A DNA stretch of 64,000 nt. It comes from Undaria pinnatifida (taxonomy: Eukaryota; Sar; Phaeophyceae; Laminariales; Alariaceae). The stretch's first letter is position 1. Each line of letters starts with the position of its first letter. Positions 1 to 11,800 of the stretch are shown here, piece by piece. Under the pieces are notes generated by a model that worked only from the letters and a program-made list of their open reading frames with translations, made no database searches and had not been told where the DNA came from. Location of the stretch: contig JABAKD010000029.1 in assembly GCA_012845835.1 (NCBI GenBank), positions 6,358,905 through 6,422,904 on the forward strand. Reading direction: 5' to 3'. Position numbers and translations under genes: made by a program.

Positions 1-369
1 GCTTCCGATAATATACTACCAGTAATACGCTATGAGGCCGCCACGAAAGCAAAAAAATATGCTAAAAAAAACTGTCGAAGCAAGTCGAGTACAGTAAAGA
101 TTATACTTATCGTACAGCACAAGTGTCAGAGCAGTAGTACTCGTAGCACCAATACAAACCGTACGAATAATATTCGTACGAGTACGAAACCAGCTACTAC
201 GTGGGGTTAATAAATAAAAATAATTCCAACAGAAAAAATAGATGCACCCGAAGACAGCAGACGACAGGAGGAAAAGGCAAAAACCTAGCTTGCGTTTGTG
301 TTGCTGTTGCTGTTGACGTTACTGCTGCTAGTGCTAAAAAGGCTCGTCATTCTCTTGTCTTCGTAGCTA

Positions 370-640
370 TTGGATCGTACAAAACCATATCCGGCAGACG
401 GCGATGGTGCTGCTGCGGAGGTGAGTGAGAGCTTTGATGATGGCGTTGATGGTGGCGAAGATGATGATGATGCCGGCGATGATCGACCGTTCTTTGGTGG
501 TCGCCGAGGATTGGTACTGACTCGAAGAGAGCAGTTTACCGGCTTGCGGCTGTTGCCGTTGCGCCTGGGTTCTGCTCGTGGAGTGCTATTTACCGGTATG
601 CCGTTGTCGCTGATGCCCGCGATAAGATATGCGGGGTGGG
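370..640 (+). CDS. Possible exon, acidic region, unrecognised
   Basis: An open frame runs from an acceptor-like CAG near 400 to a consensus donor (G|GTAAGT) near 639. The product has an acidic stretch (GGEDDDDAGDD) followed by a basic, hydrophobic segment. The region is rich in GAT/GCT-type triplets, which keep frames open by chance, and a minus-strand open frame (590-901) overlaps it, so at most one is likely real. The good donor is the only positive evidence. No family is recognised. Confidence 0.2.
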
Positions 641-901
641 TAAGTATTTGCGTTTCCAGTCCTCGACAGAAGAAGAGCGAACTATAAAGTCGAATCCCGA
701 TTGCGTGTTGTGTTCACGCTGTTTTCGGCGATGGCGACGGAGCTGTTTGAACGCTTTGACTTGTATCTCAAGAACCACATAGCTGTGGTCAATATTCTGC
801 TGCAGCTTCCCTTGATCATGTGCACGCTCAAGCCTCTGGTGGTGGTAATGCTTTAGCTGGCGTTGTGGGAGATGGTAGCCGGTGATGTCGTCCGTCTCCA
901 T
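590..901 (-). CDS. Hypothetical 103-aa ORF, basic and Q/H-rich
   Basis: A complete ATG-to-TAA frame of 103 codons. The product is rich in Gln, His, Arg and Lys, with a likely helical stretch (residues about 28-65, containing KLQQNIDHSYVVLEIQV and KQLRRHRRKQREH). It resembles a coiled or nucleic-acid-binding segment, but no family is recognised. It is on the same strand as the other coding-like segments at 1.5-4.0 kb and could be part of one gene with them. No good splice site was seen at its 3' end. It overlaps a plus-strand exon candidate. Confidence 0.25.
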   Translation of the reverse strand: METDDITGYHLPQRQLKHYHHQRLERAHDQGKLQQNIDHSYVVLEIQVKAFKQLRRHRRKQREHNTQSGFDFIVRSSSVEDWKRKYLPTPHILSRASATTAYR

Positions 902-1486
902 CGAGAAAAATTAAAGATTTTTCCGGTGTAATTGTGTATGGAATTTCGATAAAATGTGATGCAGCTCAACGATAAGAAGGGTGCTCCCTAGAGGTGAGCA
1001 CCGCGTTTTTTAATGGTGGAAATGTCGTTGTTGTAGTCGGTGGAGTTGCAGTCTCTGTTGCAAATTGTTTTATTTATATCGTGGCAGGTACTGCTGTTGT
1101 ACTAGTTGTCGCTAATGATAGCTCGTCGCTGTTGCAGCTGTTGTTGTCGTCCCAGCTGCAAGTTGTAGTTCGAAGGCGTGCAATGAAGGCGGTACCCTGT
1201 CATCGTGATAAGGATGTATTTGTTGTCGTACGACGAGTAGAAATTGATGGTGTGTGTTGTCGATGGTGGTAGTGCTGGCTGGAGCACTGCATTTGATGTC
1301 GAACTGGCTATGTAGTAGACCTAGGTTAAGTTATAAGCGATTGCCCTGTTTGTTCATCGTAAACCCGTGAACGTGCTGTTTTCGTGTTGGTTTGTACTGT
1401 GCATGGTGCATTGCGCGCAAATTAAGCAGATCACAACTGCTGTACATCCATACGTTGAGACGCCTCTGCGTTGAGCTGAAAACGGC
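902..1486. other. No supported gene; TG/GTT-rich DNA
   Basis: This stretch is rich in GTT, GTC and GCT triplets, especially 1020-1280. That keeps several short frames open on both strands. No splice-bounded or recognisable coding sequence was found. Confidence 0.5.
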
Positions 1487-1516
1487 TTACCCATGATCGA
1501 ATTTAGAGTAGTTTAC

Positions 1517-1837
1517 CTTTGATTTCGGCCGCAATTCTTGCCGCTTGCATGATAGCTTGACAACAGTATAGACCTTAGTGTACCCGTTGTAGGATGATAG
1601 CAATTGAACATACTTCAACGTGCGGAAACGTGAAAACAGTTCCGTCGAGACACAATGCTCTATTCTCCCGAGTCTGGTACATTCTTGCCGTGGAAGCGTC
1701 AAGCAGATGCTGGAAAATTCTCTCCGAGATTGACTATACATGCTATTAGGGTGAAGGGTCAAAGTGGAGAAGCTGGAGACTGATGACAACTGCCCATTTT
1801 GGGCTGATTTGCCGACCAACTTGTGACACGTCCACAC
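1517..1837 (-). CDS. Candidate exon, unrecognised
   Basis: Open minus-strand frame ending at a plausible donor (AAAG|GTAAAC, exon end 1517). The last 50 residues look protein-like (SRFRTLKYVQLLSSYNGY, then VYTVVKLSCKRQEL). The upstream boundary is not fixed. No family recognised. Its value is positional: it is one of several same-strand open segments between 0.6 and 4.0 kb. Confidence 0.25.
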
Positions 1838-2150
1838 CTATTGGTCTTCCCGTCGTATTACAATAACTTAATGAGGACAAGTTATTTCACGTGCTTCGTA
1901 CTACTGAGCACCTTGAAGAAACAGTTTTAATAACGACTTCCAGCGTAGAATCGCGCGAACCCGGACTATACCTGCTACACGCGTGGCATAGCGTTAGCAG
2001 TCTTGTATCTTGCTTCTCGCGTATAGGGTGAAGGCAGTCTCTTCTCTAAAGCTCCTCCGTCTTTAATGAAATGCAGTTCTTTGCTGCAACTTCTCGGAAA
2101 CGGTTGGGAAGTTCGCGGGACGCCGTTGCGTGGTGTCAGTGTAAAAATGT

Positions 2151-2174
2151 ATATATATATATATATATATATAT
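2151..2174. repeat. (AT)12 microsatellite
   Basis: Twelve uninterrupted AT dinucleotides. Confidence 0.95.
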
Positions 2175-2468
2175 CAATGGCGGAGGCTCAAAACCTGAAA
2201 AACTGACAGGTCTCGAGGCTATGTCCCTGTGCTCAGATTTGCAGAGGTGGTACGGAAGTGTCTGTTAAGATCCCTTGCGGCGAAGAAAAGATACGATAGT
2301 GTGAGTGACGCTTGTGTGAATTAAAGATGGAAACGAATCATAGGAGAGAAAACTAAGGAGGTGTAAGGAGGTGTAAGGAGTTTTCGAGGCAGGCATTACC
2401 ATTACCCGACTAGTACGGTGAACTGTCCATGCCACGGATAGATGTACTCTACGGGTCGTTGTACTTAC

Positions 2469-2740
2469 GGACAGACCGTCTTATTGTGAAGTTCCTTCCA
2501 ATATTCCCTGCAATGTTCGCCGATACTTATGGTGAGATTCTGTAGTTCTGGTAACGACTTGATTATACAACACACCGACGGGAAGTAATTAGCCGAGAGT
2601 TCCTCCATAATGTATTTCTCTTCATCTAGGTCAAGATACTTAATGTACTCAAGATAGCGATTACAAATCAGATTGACAGTAATGAAATGTAGAGTTACGT
2701 TCCAATACGTGGTCTGCGTCTTCGCTTTCAGCACCCGACT
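2469..2740 (-). CDS. Candidate internal exon, unrecognised
   Basis: An open minus-strand frame of about 90 codons ends precisely at a consensus donor (CTGTCC|GTAAGTAC, exon end 2469). An upstream in-frame stop just before the acceptor-like AAG near 2741 suggests an internal exon rather than a start. The peptide is convincing as protein: LICNRYLEYIKYLDLDEEKY, SLPELQNLTISIGEHC, then REYWKELHNK. It is helical, with conserved-looking aromatic and acidic residues. I do not recognise the family. The AT-rich codon use differs from the GC-richer MFS exons nearby. Confidence 0.4.
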
Positions 2741-3106
2741 TTAACGGGACGCTCCCAACATCTGCTCGTTAAATTAAAAATTGATTTCTCTTTGCTTTTG
2801 ACAACCGTCTTTGACGGGGGCTGCCAAAGTCCGCTAGTGAGACTACGAGGGATCATTAGTAGCAGCCCAGTTATCAAAACCGGAGAGACGTATCCTTATC
2901 TACATCAAGGCGTCACCAAAATTACGTGTTTGTTACGGGATTGCTGCAAAAGCGATTGGGGTTGCCGTGGGTGATACCTTCCGGACGAATTTCAGCAGCG
3001 TAACCTGGCACTGTTAGGGCTTCCGAATCACTACAATAACATCAAGTCGAGGACACCTGACTAGTGTCGTTCGGGATCAGACAAATGTAACCTGTGTATA
3101 CTGTAC

Positions 3107-3313
3107 TTATCGGAGGAAATTGAGTTGTGGAATCGCCATATCCCTATCTGTTAACTTCTTCATGTGATGAACTGCCTTCACAACGCTTGTTGTATTCCCG
3201 GACATCTCGTCTTTCAGGATTGTATGGATATCCTCGTTCCCGGGTTTGCCGCAACACCATTGCAACGATATGTAGACTATATAGACGACATACGGAGCAG
3301 GGTTCGCACCCAC
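3107..3313 (-). CDS. Candidate exon, unrecognised
   Basis: Open minus-strand frame with a protein-like 3' half (GKPGNEDIHTILKDEMSG, then VVKAVHHMKKLTDRDM). The helical pattern and placement on the same strand as 2469-2740 suggest the same gene. The frame ends at a TAA and no GT donor fits exactly there, so this may be a pseudo-exon. A competing 137-codon plus-strand frame over the same bases has poorer amino-acid composition and no splice support. Confidence 0.25.
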   Translation of the reverse strand: MGANPAPYVVYIVYISLQWCCGKPGNEDIHTILKDEMSGNTTSVVKAVHHMKKLTDRDMAIPQLNFLR

Positions 3314-3593
3314 TCTATTACATTAACTACCTGTGTGGTACAACGTGGCATCAATCCCCTTCTTTGTATATACAAAGGCGACACGAACGAGATCAATCGC
3401 AAAGGTATCAACTCATCATTCTGTGTATTCTTGACGAATACTCTGATCGTCTAGTTAGCGTATATGTCGCGTTCTCTAGTATAGACTATACCTTTGATTA
3501 TATATTTTGTATTCATAAAAAAAATGCGTATGCTACGTAGTGCGAACATGAGAATTTTCACATTGATTACGTAGCAACCCATGTACCTGTAGT

Positions 3594-3987
3594 TTAGTTT
3601 TTGGGTATTGCCCAAACCGATTGGATACACGGGAATAGTGCATCATAGGGTCGTTGTCGAGGTGGGAGAAAGGCAGAATTCATGATGACTCTGAAATGGT
3701 GCTGGTTTGTTGTTGCGTTGGGAAAGGGATACAAATCGTCTGTCGATTTTGCATACGGACCGAGGTCGTGTGTGTTGTAGTGTACATCGTAGTACCGTAC
3801 TGAATACGTCCGTTTCGCAACGTTGTACTGTAACAAGACCCGTGCGGATGCCAAGGTTATGCGTGCCATCTTATTTGATTTGTAATCGGGTACAAGCGCA
3901 TCACGCATACCGACGATCATATGAATCCACATTTTCAGCGCTTTCGTCGTAGCCGTACGTTCGTTGTGGTAAGATCGATAATCCATT
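3594..3987 (-). CDS. Hypothetical protein, 130 aa
   Basis: A complete frame from ATG (A at 3987) to TAA (3594-3596). The peptide has a varied, globular-looking composition (MDYRSYHNERTATTKALKMW; YSVRYYDVHYNTHDLGPY; FPCIQSVWAIPKN near the end) and no transmembrane helix. An upstream extension without ATG exists. I recognise no family. It may be a single-exon gene or the last or only surviving exon of a gene reading toward 1.5 kb. The opposite strand is the region just upstream of the MFS paralogue's first detected exon. Confidence 0.35.
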
Positions 3988-4181
3988 GAACGCGAAGAAC
4001 AGAACAGTTGTTGTTGGTTTAGCGTGGGCAAGGAATATTTGAGAATATTGTTTAGGCAATGCTCGTGCGAAGAACCCGCTCGTCGTCAACCAGCATCAAG
4101 ACGGTTGTTGCTAAGCCAATCGACTTCCTATGGGGGAGCCGGCGTCCGATCATCCTCCGCATTTCGAGATTTCCTGCGCAG

Positions 4182-4545
4182 ATTCACGTCCAACATTTTT
4201 TTGAAACGTCTAACCACGTGTCTGCTCGCTTGTGTAACTTCCCTGTTCGCAAGCATCAAGGTGTGGTGTCAATTCGGCATCAACGATGGTGACAAGCACG
4301 AGAATGGTGACGACGGGGCAATCAACATGCCAGCTAAAACAGCCATGGCTGTATTTCTACAGAGTTCTTCATCTACAGCGAAAACACCACCGAGGAATAC
4401 AGAGACAACCCTTCTCATCGGCACACGCAACGAACTGGGCGAGGATTTGAAAAACCTTGGGCGTCAAACTGGAGATTCTAAGCGGCCGAGCCTGCTGGCG
4501 CAACGGCACATCCGCATTCTCCTCCTTATTGAAGGACTATTTTCT
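4182..4545 (+). CDS. MFS paralogue exon 6': central loop and start of helix 7
   Basis: Follows a pyrimidine-rich acceptor (TTTCCTGCGCAG) and ends TCT|GTGGGT. It carries one completing base plus 121 codons, the same phase as the sibling exon. Only the last ~22 residues (SLLAQRHIRILLLIEGLFS) align clearly with it; the loop before that is unrelated in sequence. The start is therefore less certain than the end. Confidence 0.55.
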
Positions 4546-7254
4546 GTGGGTGTTTGCACCGACATCCATTTGCAGTCGGGGGATCGCTTCTGTGTGCCAG
4601 GGGTAGGGTGAAGGAACGGGACGGCTAGCTTGGCCGGCAGAGAATGGCGTCAAGAGCCATCCTGGTTTGCTTGCGTGTTTGAAAAATGATATATTTTTTC
4701 GTTTTTCTAGATCTGAGTGGATGACTATCTACTCGGGTGAGATAGATCAAACTACATGCTACAGTATTAGGATTCGATTTCTGTTTCGGGAGCCCCTCGA
4801 ACTCGAAGAGCTTTACAACCAATAGTAAATATGAAGCCGGGCAAGGTGGATGTGCAATTTCCGATGAATCTAACTAGCCCAGTGATGAAAAAAAGTAGTT
4901 TAATGATGCAAAGCAAGAATGCCATTCGCACGAGTTTGGGTTAATAGGTTAAGGAGCCTCGTCGATTTCTGAACAATATCTTGGACGAAACGTGGCGCCT
5001 CTGTCGTAGCCCGCGTCTTAGCCGGCGGTGGCCTAAGACCTTAAACGACCTGCATTGGAAAAAAATGTTTTTGTTACTCCCAATATAATGCCTTGCTTTC
5101 GACAAAAGGTACACCTGAAAGTTGTACCGAATATTTCCTCTTGCCCCCGCCTCGCCTCCTCGTATTCCCAAGTTTGAATACACTGGGTTCGACGAGGTGT
5201 TCGCCTTGTGGTCCCTCAGCACCGTTGACAAGGGAGGGCTGGACTGGACAAGTCCGCACATCGGGCAGGTGGGACGAAGGCGGCAATGGCTGTTAACGAT
5301 TGATGTAACTATGCAGAGCATTGCTGTCGAAATCGGCGATTAGTCAACCGTTCGCTTTCGTTGGCTAATACTTGGCCAATGGTGACAATTGTGCCTCCAT
5401 GTTTCACAATCGTATGTTCGTTCTTCTTGGCTGCTGTACGCCGGACCGATTGCGGGGCGGCATTCGCGCCAGTCCGTGCTGGACCCGAGTCAACTGCGAG
5501 ATGGGGGAGTTACTGCGGGGTAGGCGGTCATTGTACCCGTCTTGCTACGTTTGTGGTATTTTTACGAGTAGAACGTTCGGCCATTGCAGCTTGTGTGTGG
5601 CTGCCTCAACAGGTAATCACTTCATTGGTACCGCACCCTTAGCTTGAACAACGATGACGAAGACAATTATCACTTCAAAGATGGTGACGGGTATGCTGAT
5701 TTTAATGCTGATTTTGATGCTGATGACTGAGATGACGATTACCATAATATTGATGATAATAAAGATGATGATGATGTGATAATAATGAAAATGATGGTGG
5801 TGATGATGGCGTATGTAATGAAACGAGGAGGATATTGATTGTGATGATGACAATGCTGACCGTGACGATTATCGTCATACCATCGTCATGATCGTGAAAC
5901 AAATGATTACTTTATGGTTTGATTTTCTAAACTGCCGCTTGATTTGCACCTTCCTCCTCTCGACCTTCCTTTCACCTCCTGCCACTTCTATGGCAGGTAC
6001 TCGTAACTTGTGGGTTGATGGTGCTTGTGTACGAGATTTTTGCCGTACCGAATGTAAACCCGCGTCTGGGCGTCAGGATGTCCCAAAGGGCGGGGTCGGT
6101 ATTCGTGCTTCCTGTGTACTTCTTGCTCACCCTTCTCTCCAATGAAAACTATGCTGGCACGCACGTCACCATCATCGCGATCATCTTGCTGTTCACGTGC
6201 TATGTGGGCTCGAACATGGTGAGTCCCTTCCAAAGTTAAATAGGCAGGACTTGTACGTGAAAGCAACAGTTGGGTTGTGTTGAATTATACATCTGGAGTA
6301 CCGCTATTGTATTCGCTGAAGTTGATCAAGATTGGTATTGTTTTGTATAGTCATCGTTCCCATAATATCTTCGCTGAATCATTTGGTAACTGCGCCCAAT
6401 TGGAGAACGGCAACTCAGAATAAAAGGGGGCCCACTGATTCCTGATAGCTTACGGGTTAACACGTAGATCACTTGGAGTGATTAGCCCCAGAAGGTGGCG
6501 TTTGCGGAAGATTGGCCGCGAAAGCTGCGACCTCACGCGACCATGTTTTGAAAATATGACCAAGGCTACGATAGCGGGGGTACCCCTTGACACTACCGGG
6601 TTTGAGCCACTAGCACGGTTGAATCTGGACCTCGCTGACCAAAGTATCTTAGGCGACTAGTTTACGTAAGACCACAAACGAACAAGGGGGTCGCTTGCGA
6701 GATGTACTCCTAGCTACTGCAATAACAGAGCCCGAACGTGACCCCCGTCCCTCAGCCTTGGTCATATGATGCCTCGGTCATGATCGCAACAGGTGCCAGC
6801 ACCGCGCGGCATAGTCAAAGAAACCGGTACCGATCGGTCGCGGTGTTGTTGCCTTAACTTATCTTCCGCCTGATCGCGTATTTACCATTCATACAAAACG
6901 GCATGTTTGGCCCTTCGGCGCCCGTCGTTTTTCTTGGTTCAGTTCTACGTAGGTGTCGCCTTGGCCTTGAACAACGCGGCGGAGCCGGATAGGCGCGGCG
7001 AGTTAAACGGCATCTCGGCGGCTGGAGGCTCTCTCGCTAGGGCAATATCCCCCATGATCTGCTCGGTGCTGTTCGCCTTCTCTATCGACGGCGACCACCC
7101 ATTCCCCTTCGATTACCACTTTGCGTTCTACCTGCTCGCCACATTGCGATTGGTCGTCGCTTGCATGGCATGGAACAGGATAAATGATACTCAAGGCCGG
7201 GAGAACTCTGATATCGAATGCGCGAAGGCAACCGCATCGACACAGGAAGGGTAG
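4182..7254 (+). CDS. MFS transporter paralogue, C-terminal half (4 exons detected)
   Basis: Joined exons 4182-4545, 5173-5268, 5997-6218 and 6943-7254 encode the C-terminal half of a drug:H+ antiporter-type MFS protein: the central cytoplasmic loop, helices 7-12 and a short tail. The last two of its three introns start at GTGGGA and GTGAGT; acceptors are CAG or AAG. It is collinear with exons 6-9 of the minus-strand MFS gene at 16692-37179: exons 7 and 8 have identical lengths (96 and 222 nt), and exon 7 matches at 21 of 32 residues by my count. The loop exon has diverged strongly. No counterpart of exons 1-5 was found in the preceding 4.2 kb. They may lie beyond the window, since the sibling has introns over 10 kb, or may be lost. 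The two genes are convergent, separated by 9.4 kb that includes a Copia fossil. Confidence 0.75.
5173..5268 (+). CDS. MFS paralogue exon 7'
   Basis: 32 codons between a non-canonical AAG acceptor, preceded by a long pyrimidine tract, and donor CAG|GTGGGA. Contains GFDEVFALWSLST and KGGLDW, diagnostic of this MFS branch. Confidence 0.8.
5645..5890. repeat. Imperfect GAT-rich microsatellite
   Basis: Degenerate GAT/GAA triplet array inside the intron between the two flanking MFS paralogue exons. It yields long but meaningless Asp- or His-rich frames. Confidence 0.85.
5997..6218 (+). CDS. MFS paralogue exon 8' (helices 8-9)
   Basis: 74 codons between a CAG acceptor after a strong pyrimidine tract and the donor ATG|GTGAGT. 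Carries two hydrophobic segments around the conserved PRLGVR turn. Confidence 0.85.
6556..6765. mobile_element. Small TIR element (MITE-like), copy 1
   Basis: Bounded by inverted ends ATGACCAAGGCTACG and its complement (AGCCTTGGTCAT). The interior has the TTTGAGCCACTxGCACG segment shared with copies at 46.9 and 61.3 kb. It lies in the last intron of the MFS paralogue. It has no coding capacity. The TIRs have diverged, so this is an old copy. Confidence 0.7.
6943..7254 (+). CDS. MFS paralogue terminal exon 9' (helices 10-12)
   Basis: Acceptor TTTTTCTTGGTTCAG, then 103 codons and TAG. Contains FYVGVALALNNA, the RGELNGIS turn typical of ZIFL-like MFS proteins, and a last helix ending near CMAWNRI. 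The C-terminal tail is shorter than in the sibling. Confidence 0.85.
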   Translation, partial: FYVGVALALNNAAEPDRRGELNGISAAGGSLARAISPMICSVLFAFSIDGDHPFPFDYHFAFYLLATLRLVVACMAWNRINDTQGRENSDIECAKATASTQEG

Positions 7255-8869
7255 GCCCCGCGTGTAGATGGAGGATATTGTGTTTCGCGGCTCAACGAGT
7301 ACAGCACACACCTCCGCATTAGCGCCCCCTTCGTTTGGATGAGTCCGGGTTAAAGTCAAGATACACATGGCTTTGTAGACGGGCGCAGAATTCAGTAAAG
7401 CCCCGAGAGAGCAGAGTTAAATATTTCTCCGTCGTAGGCGCGGAGGCCCTCAGGTCCCTCTATGGCACTTGCATGTCAAGGTTCGAGTATAGAAAGCCTG
7501 AACGTCTACGGTGCCGTTTGAAACCCCGGCGATATGCGAGTTGAATCCAGTCATCACAGCACCCCCCCAAGGAAGCCAGCAGGCCCGAAGGCCAGAGAGC
7601 ACAATATGTGACTCAGCTGTGTAGTCGTGGATAAGACTATCGAGCAGGAGATCGAGGAACGTCAAACTTAACGATTTTGGCAGGCCGGCCTGGCGAGAGG
7701 CTGCTGGGCTAAACCCTAGAGCTACATTACAAGCAACGCCGTTCGTATAACAACCGAGAACACAAACGGCAATAGCATTGCATACGCACATTAGACATTT
7801 GGATGCTGTAGTTCTGCAAAAAAATATGATTTTCGTTTCTAATCTTGCGAGATCTGTTGAGAATTCTCGGAATGAAGCTTTGCGATTCTTGCGCACAGTC
7901 TTGTGCAGCGACATAAGTACCAGGTATATAATAGATGGAAGGCATGTTTTCCCTGGAATAATTTGAAACTTTGGTGCAACTCCATGTGGTCTAGCCGACA
8001 GCCGAGGAAGATGTTTTATCTCTCGTTGACACTCCAACATGAGCCCGTCCAAATAAGGTCTTGAGTACTATTTTCCCCAAAGACTGCGGAAGATCTGACG
8101 AGCCACTGTCCTGATAAAACTAGCATCTATCTGGAGTCTACTTCGGACGGAAACTACTTTAACCTACTGGGCCACAGTCTCACCTTTACGCGCTACAAGG
8201 CATTCTCGCTCGCACCGAGTGAAGCTAGCTTCAGCCACTTCGGTATCCTCTTCGGTCTGTGTCTTTCTCTTGCCAACCGCAGAGCTGGGTGCCGTAAATA
8301 TTGACGGTTTGTTCCCCCCTCACCTACAGTAGAGGTGAGTGTAGTGGACGTTGAATATTTTCTTTCGCGTCGCCTCGGTCCAAATCGGAGCCAGGTGCAG
8401 TGATTATTAGTCCTTTTCGTCCGGTCCTGCCCGGAATAGGGCTCAATGCACGGACTGTGGACGGTATATATCGGCCCTTCCACACGGTGAGGTTGACTGA
8501 TGACTGGCGGCCCCCAAGCAAGTTTTCCTTTGCGCCCGCTGTAGGACTGGGTGTAGAGCCGCCGGAATCAGTGACCGTCATGGCCACTTCCTCAAAGAGC
8601 GTGATAGCAGCGGCAGTTTAAGACCCGAGGAAGAAGATTATTTCTGTAGGTAAGTGCCCTGGTTTTGAGCTAGATAATGGCACCTTTTATGTCATACACG
8701 ACCAAGCAGACGGATCTATCTTGAGGGCGACGGCGAGGTAGCACAGTACTCGCCTAACAGGGAGCGTCCGTCCCCTGGGCTGGATGTTCAATGACAAAAG
8801 CGGTCAGAATATGAGGTGCCACGACCGATGTCCTCGAAGGCAACGTGTCGCTCGGGAGCCGGTGCACGT
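7255..8869. other. No supported gene
   Basis: Downstream flank of the MFS paralogue up to the Copia fossil. Short frames on both strands show no recognisable product. Some of 8.1-8.87 kb may be degraded 3' sequence of the fossil, but I could not identify a domain. Confidence 0.4.
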
Positions 8870-11800
8870 CGGCCTCACCAGGCTGCATTCCTCTGTCGGT
8901 GGATGAGGGTATGTATGTGATTACTCTCATCAACTGCGCCTCGGGGCTGCTGCAACCGTTCGGCCCTGAAAGGAAGTCGGATCTTCCGTCGACGACGGAA
9001 TGCTATATAATTCGTAACTCCTCCTCCCGGCACCACCAAGAAAGAACCCTTCTTGCCGGTGAACATGTCCTGCGGCGACGTGCGGCCGGGGTTTGAACGA
9101 GAAGCAGCCTGGTTGAGCTTCTGCGCGGCATCCTTCTCCGATTCCGCCCAGAGCTTGTAACCGCGAGCATCTAAGCCGTAAGCACAAGAGAACCCCCCCG
9201 GCACAAGCGTCGCTCCGCGGTGTGGCGAGATGCCATGGCGATTTTGTTGCAGCGCTGGATTGCATTCTCCACGACCCCATTGTATTGCTGCCCTCCGGGG
9301 GGGGTGGGATGCACGGCGATTCCAATGGTGGAGAAGAAGTCACGGGAGTCCTTGCTGGTCCAGAGCGAATCGCAGTCGCCACGGAACACTCCGTATCCTT
9401 GTCCCCGCCTTGTGGGCGAAGTCGACGATACACCGCCGGAAGACGGCCACGACGTAAGATTTGCGACGATGGGCGTAAGTCGCTATATAGCCTGTTGCAT
9501 CATCGACAGCATAGAATCTGCAGTGGTTGCCGCCTACCGTGGTGGTGTACGGGCCGCACATGTCAATATGTAGGTGATCGCCGGGCGCCTACCCCGCTCG
9601 TCCCTCGCTTCGCTTCGGCACGTCCGCTCGAGTCCCCCTCGCCGGTATGCGCGTAATGCAGGGTTCCATTCGTTCGGTGAGGGTGATCCCTCGCTGCCGA
9701 GCAGATTCACTCAAAATATGTTCGGACAAGTGGCCGGCGCGGTCGTGGAACACGTTAACATCGACTCGCTTGCGATCGTTGCCAACATGAAAAGGGTTTT
9801 ACCGGTGCCCAAAATGGCCAATGCACACTCATCACTCTCATTATCTTGCATGATACGGTCGGAAGTGTCCTATTCTACGTCATACGCCTCAGTCGTCAAG
9901 TCAGAGTTGCTCTGGGGTCGATAAATCTATGCTGTACTTGAATCACACGGAGTGGGGTGGGGTGAGGCAGTCTCAAGCTCAAGCTCCAACCCAACATTGG
10001 GAGAAGCCATCACAATGCTCGAAGGTTGTACGAGGTTGTTTTCACTAAGAACCGGGGTGGACATGCTGGCAGCAGACACGAATGCACTCTCACGCGAAGC
10101 ACTAACTGGCGTCAGTGGGTTGCAAGCAGAAGACTCGGGGGAACTCTCATTCGCTACATCCACTGGCAACGGAGGAGGGGGGAGTCGGGTGGCATAGAGG
10201 GAGTCGTTCGCCGATCGCCGAATGAAGCGGAGCCCTCCCGCCTGTGTACCAGTGGGGTTTACAGAACAGTAGTTTTTGTGCGCCACCTTCCAGTCGAGAA
10301 AAGGTTGAAGCCTAGATACGGAGTTTATATCACATCTTGCACACACGCCACAACGTCCTTCGGGTTTCCGTGTTCATCGAGCTGGTGAAATGCTAAATTG
10401 AGGTCCCCGACTGCCTCTACTCTGATCCACCCTGGATCGCCTAATTGTGTATGTACTGGTCGGTGGCGTGGCGAATATTGTACATGCCCTCTTTGTTGTT
10501 GGACATCATGGCACCTGCTCCTAAGTCCACGTCCCATTCCTCGCTACCATACGGCCTAGGTTGCCCCGGGGTACACAGAAGGGCGCTAGCAACACGTGTA
10601 CTCAACGCTGGCTCAACACGTCTTACAACGCTACCACGCACCACGCCATCACGATCTCCAGCAGCAGAATCACCAGACTCAGACTTGCCCATTTCTACAC
10701 TACGTGCGATGAAGAGCTGCAGGGGGAGCTCCGCTGGCTCGAGCTGCGCCGAGAGCCGAAGAAAGGAGAGTTGCAGTAGCAGAGGTAAACGTGTCAGGAG
10801 GCGTGCCGTCTTGCTGATGTTGGAGCTGCTGCTGCTGCTTCTCGCGAGTCCCCGACTCCGCCGTCGGTGGTAGTGATCAGTGCCCCTCTGCTGCGCCCCA
10901 CCCCGAGTATCCCATGTATTCGTTCTTGCAGGGATAATCTGCTGCAAAAGCGTGCCGCGATGCGTTGGGAAATTGACCAGGCGTTAGATTAGGCAAAAAA
11001 TTCGGCGGCGAATTAGACGGAAAATTAGGCGGTAGCACGTGCCCGAAGCCCTCGCCCTTACCTCGGCCGCGCCCGCCCGAAAGATGATGCCGGTCCTCGT
11101 GGCCACGTCCTCCGGGGGAAGGGGTTTGTATACCCGCCAGGCACGGGTCCGTGTCCTGGCGGCGGCGTTTTCTGCTGCTCCGGCGAGTGGCCCCGACTCC
11201 AACGCGCACCCGAGTCGTTTGGGTACGGTTGCTGTCGAGATTTACCTTCCGCCCCGCGCCCTCCTGTGCGTCCGGCGTACGGCCAGAGACCCCGCGTCTG
11301 CAGGTATTCGTGGAAGTCGCCGTAGTCTCTGTCGAATTCTCGACGCATTATGATGCATTCGGGGGTGTTGTGGCCTTGCCCCTCGCCGTCGTGCGCGCAG
11401 TAGGTGTACGGTTGGTCACGCTCGCCATACCCCCGATCACCAGCATTCCTCCCACCCCGGTTGCTCTGACCCACGCTGGCTGCGGTCAGGGCATGCCTTG
11501 TCTCCTCTCACCCTTCTCCTGATCTCCCATTGCGCTCCAGCTCGCGAGGAGCTTTTCTGAGCAAATCTTTCAAGGTACGACTCGAAATATCGGGAAGGAG
11601 AATCACGTGGTCACTACATAGCTGGAAGGATGGTAGTATTCTACGGGCAATATGTTTGCACATAGATTGCGTCTGGTCGCTCATCTCCGTATGATTCTAG
11701 CTTCATCCTTATGGCCTTTGCCCAACCGTAAAACGACATTAATGTTCTCTACCTCCTTCTGCCTCAGTTCATTCCACTCATCCTGTACTATTTCCCTCTC

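Noticed and set aside
3127-3540. 137-aa plus-strand ORF
   Set aside because: Amino-acid composition is Arg/Tyr/Ser-rich and shadow-like; the minus strand is more protein-like here.
4024-4181. Extending the MFS paralogue's loop exon upstream to 4024
   Set aside because: The frame is open but has no similarity to helix 6, and a pyrimidine-rich CAG acceptor at 4179-4181 restores the phase seen in the sibling gene.
9220-9656. Plus-strand ORFs of 117-144 aa
   Set aside because: They are antisense shadows of the Copia integrase region, which is recognisable on the minus strand.
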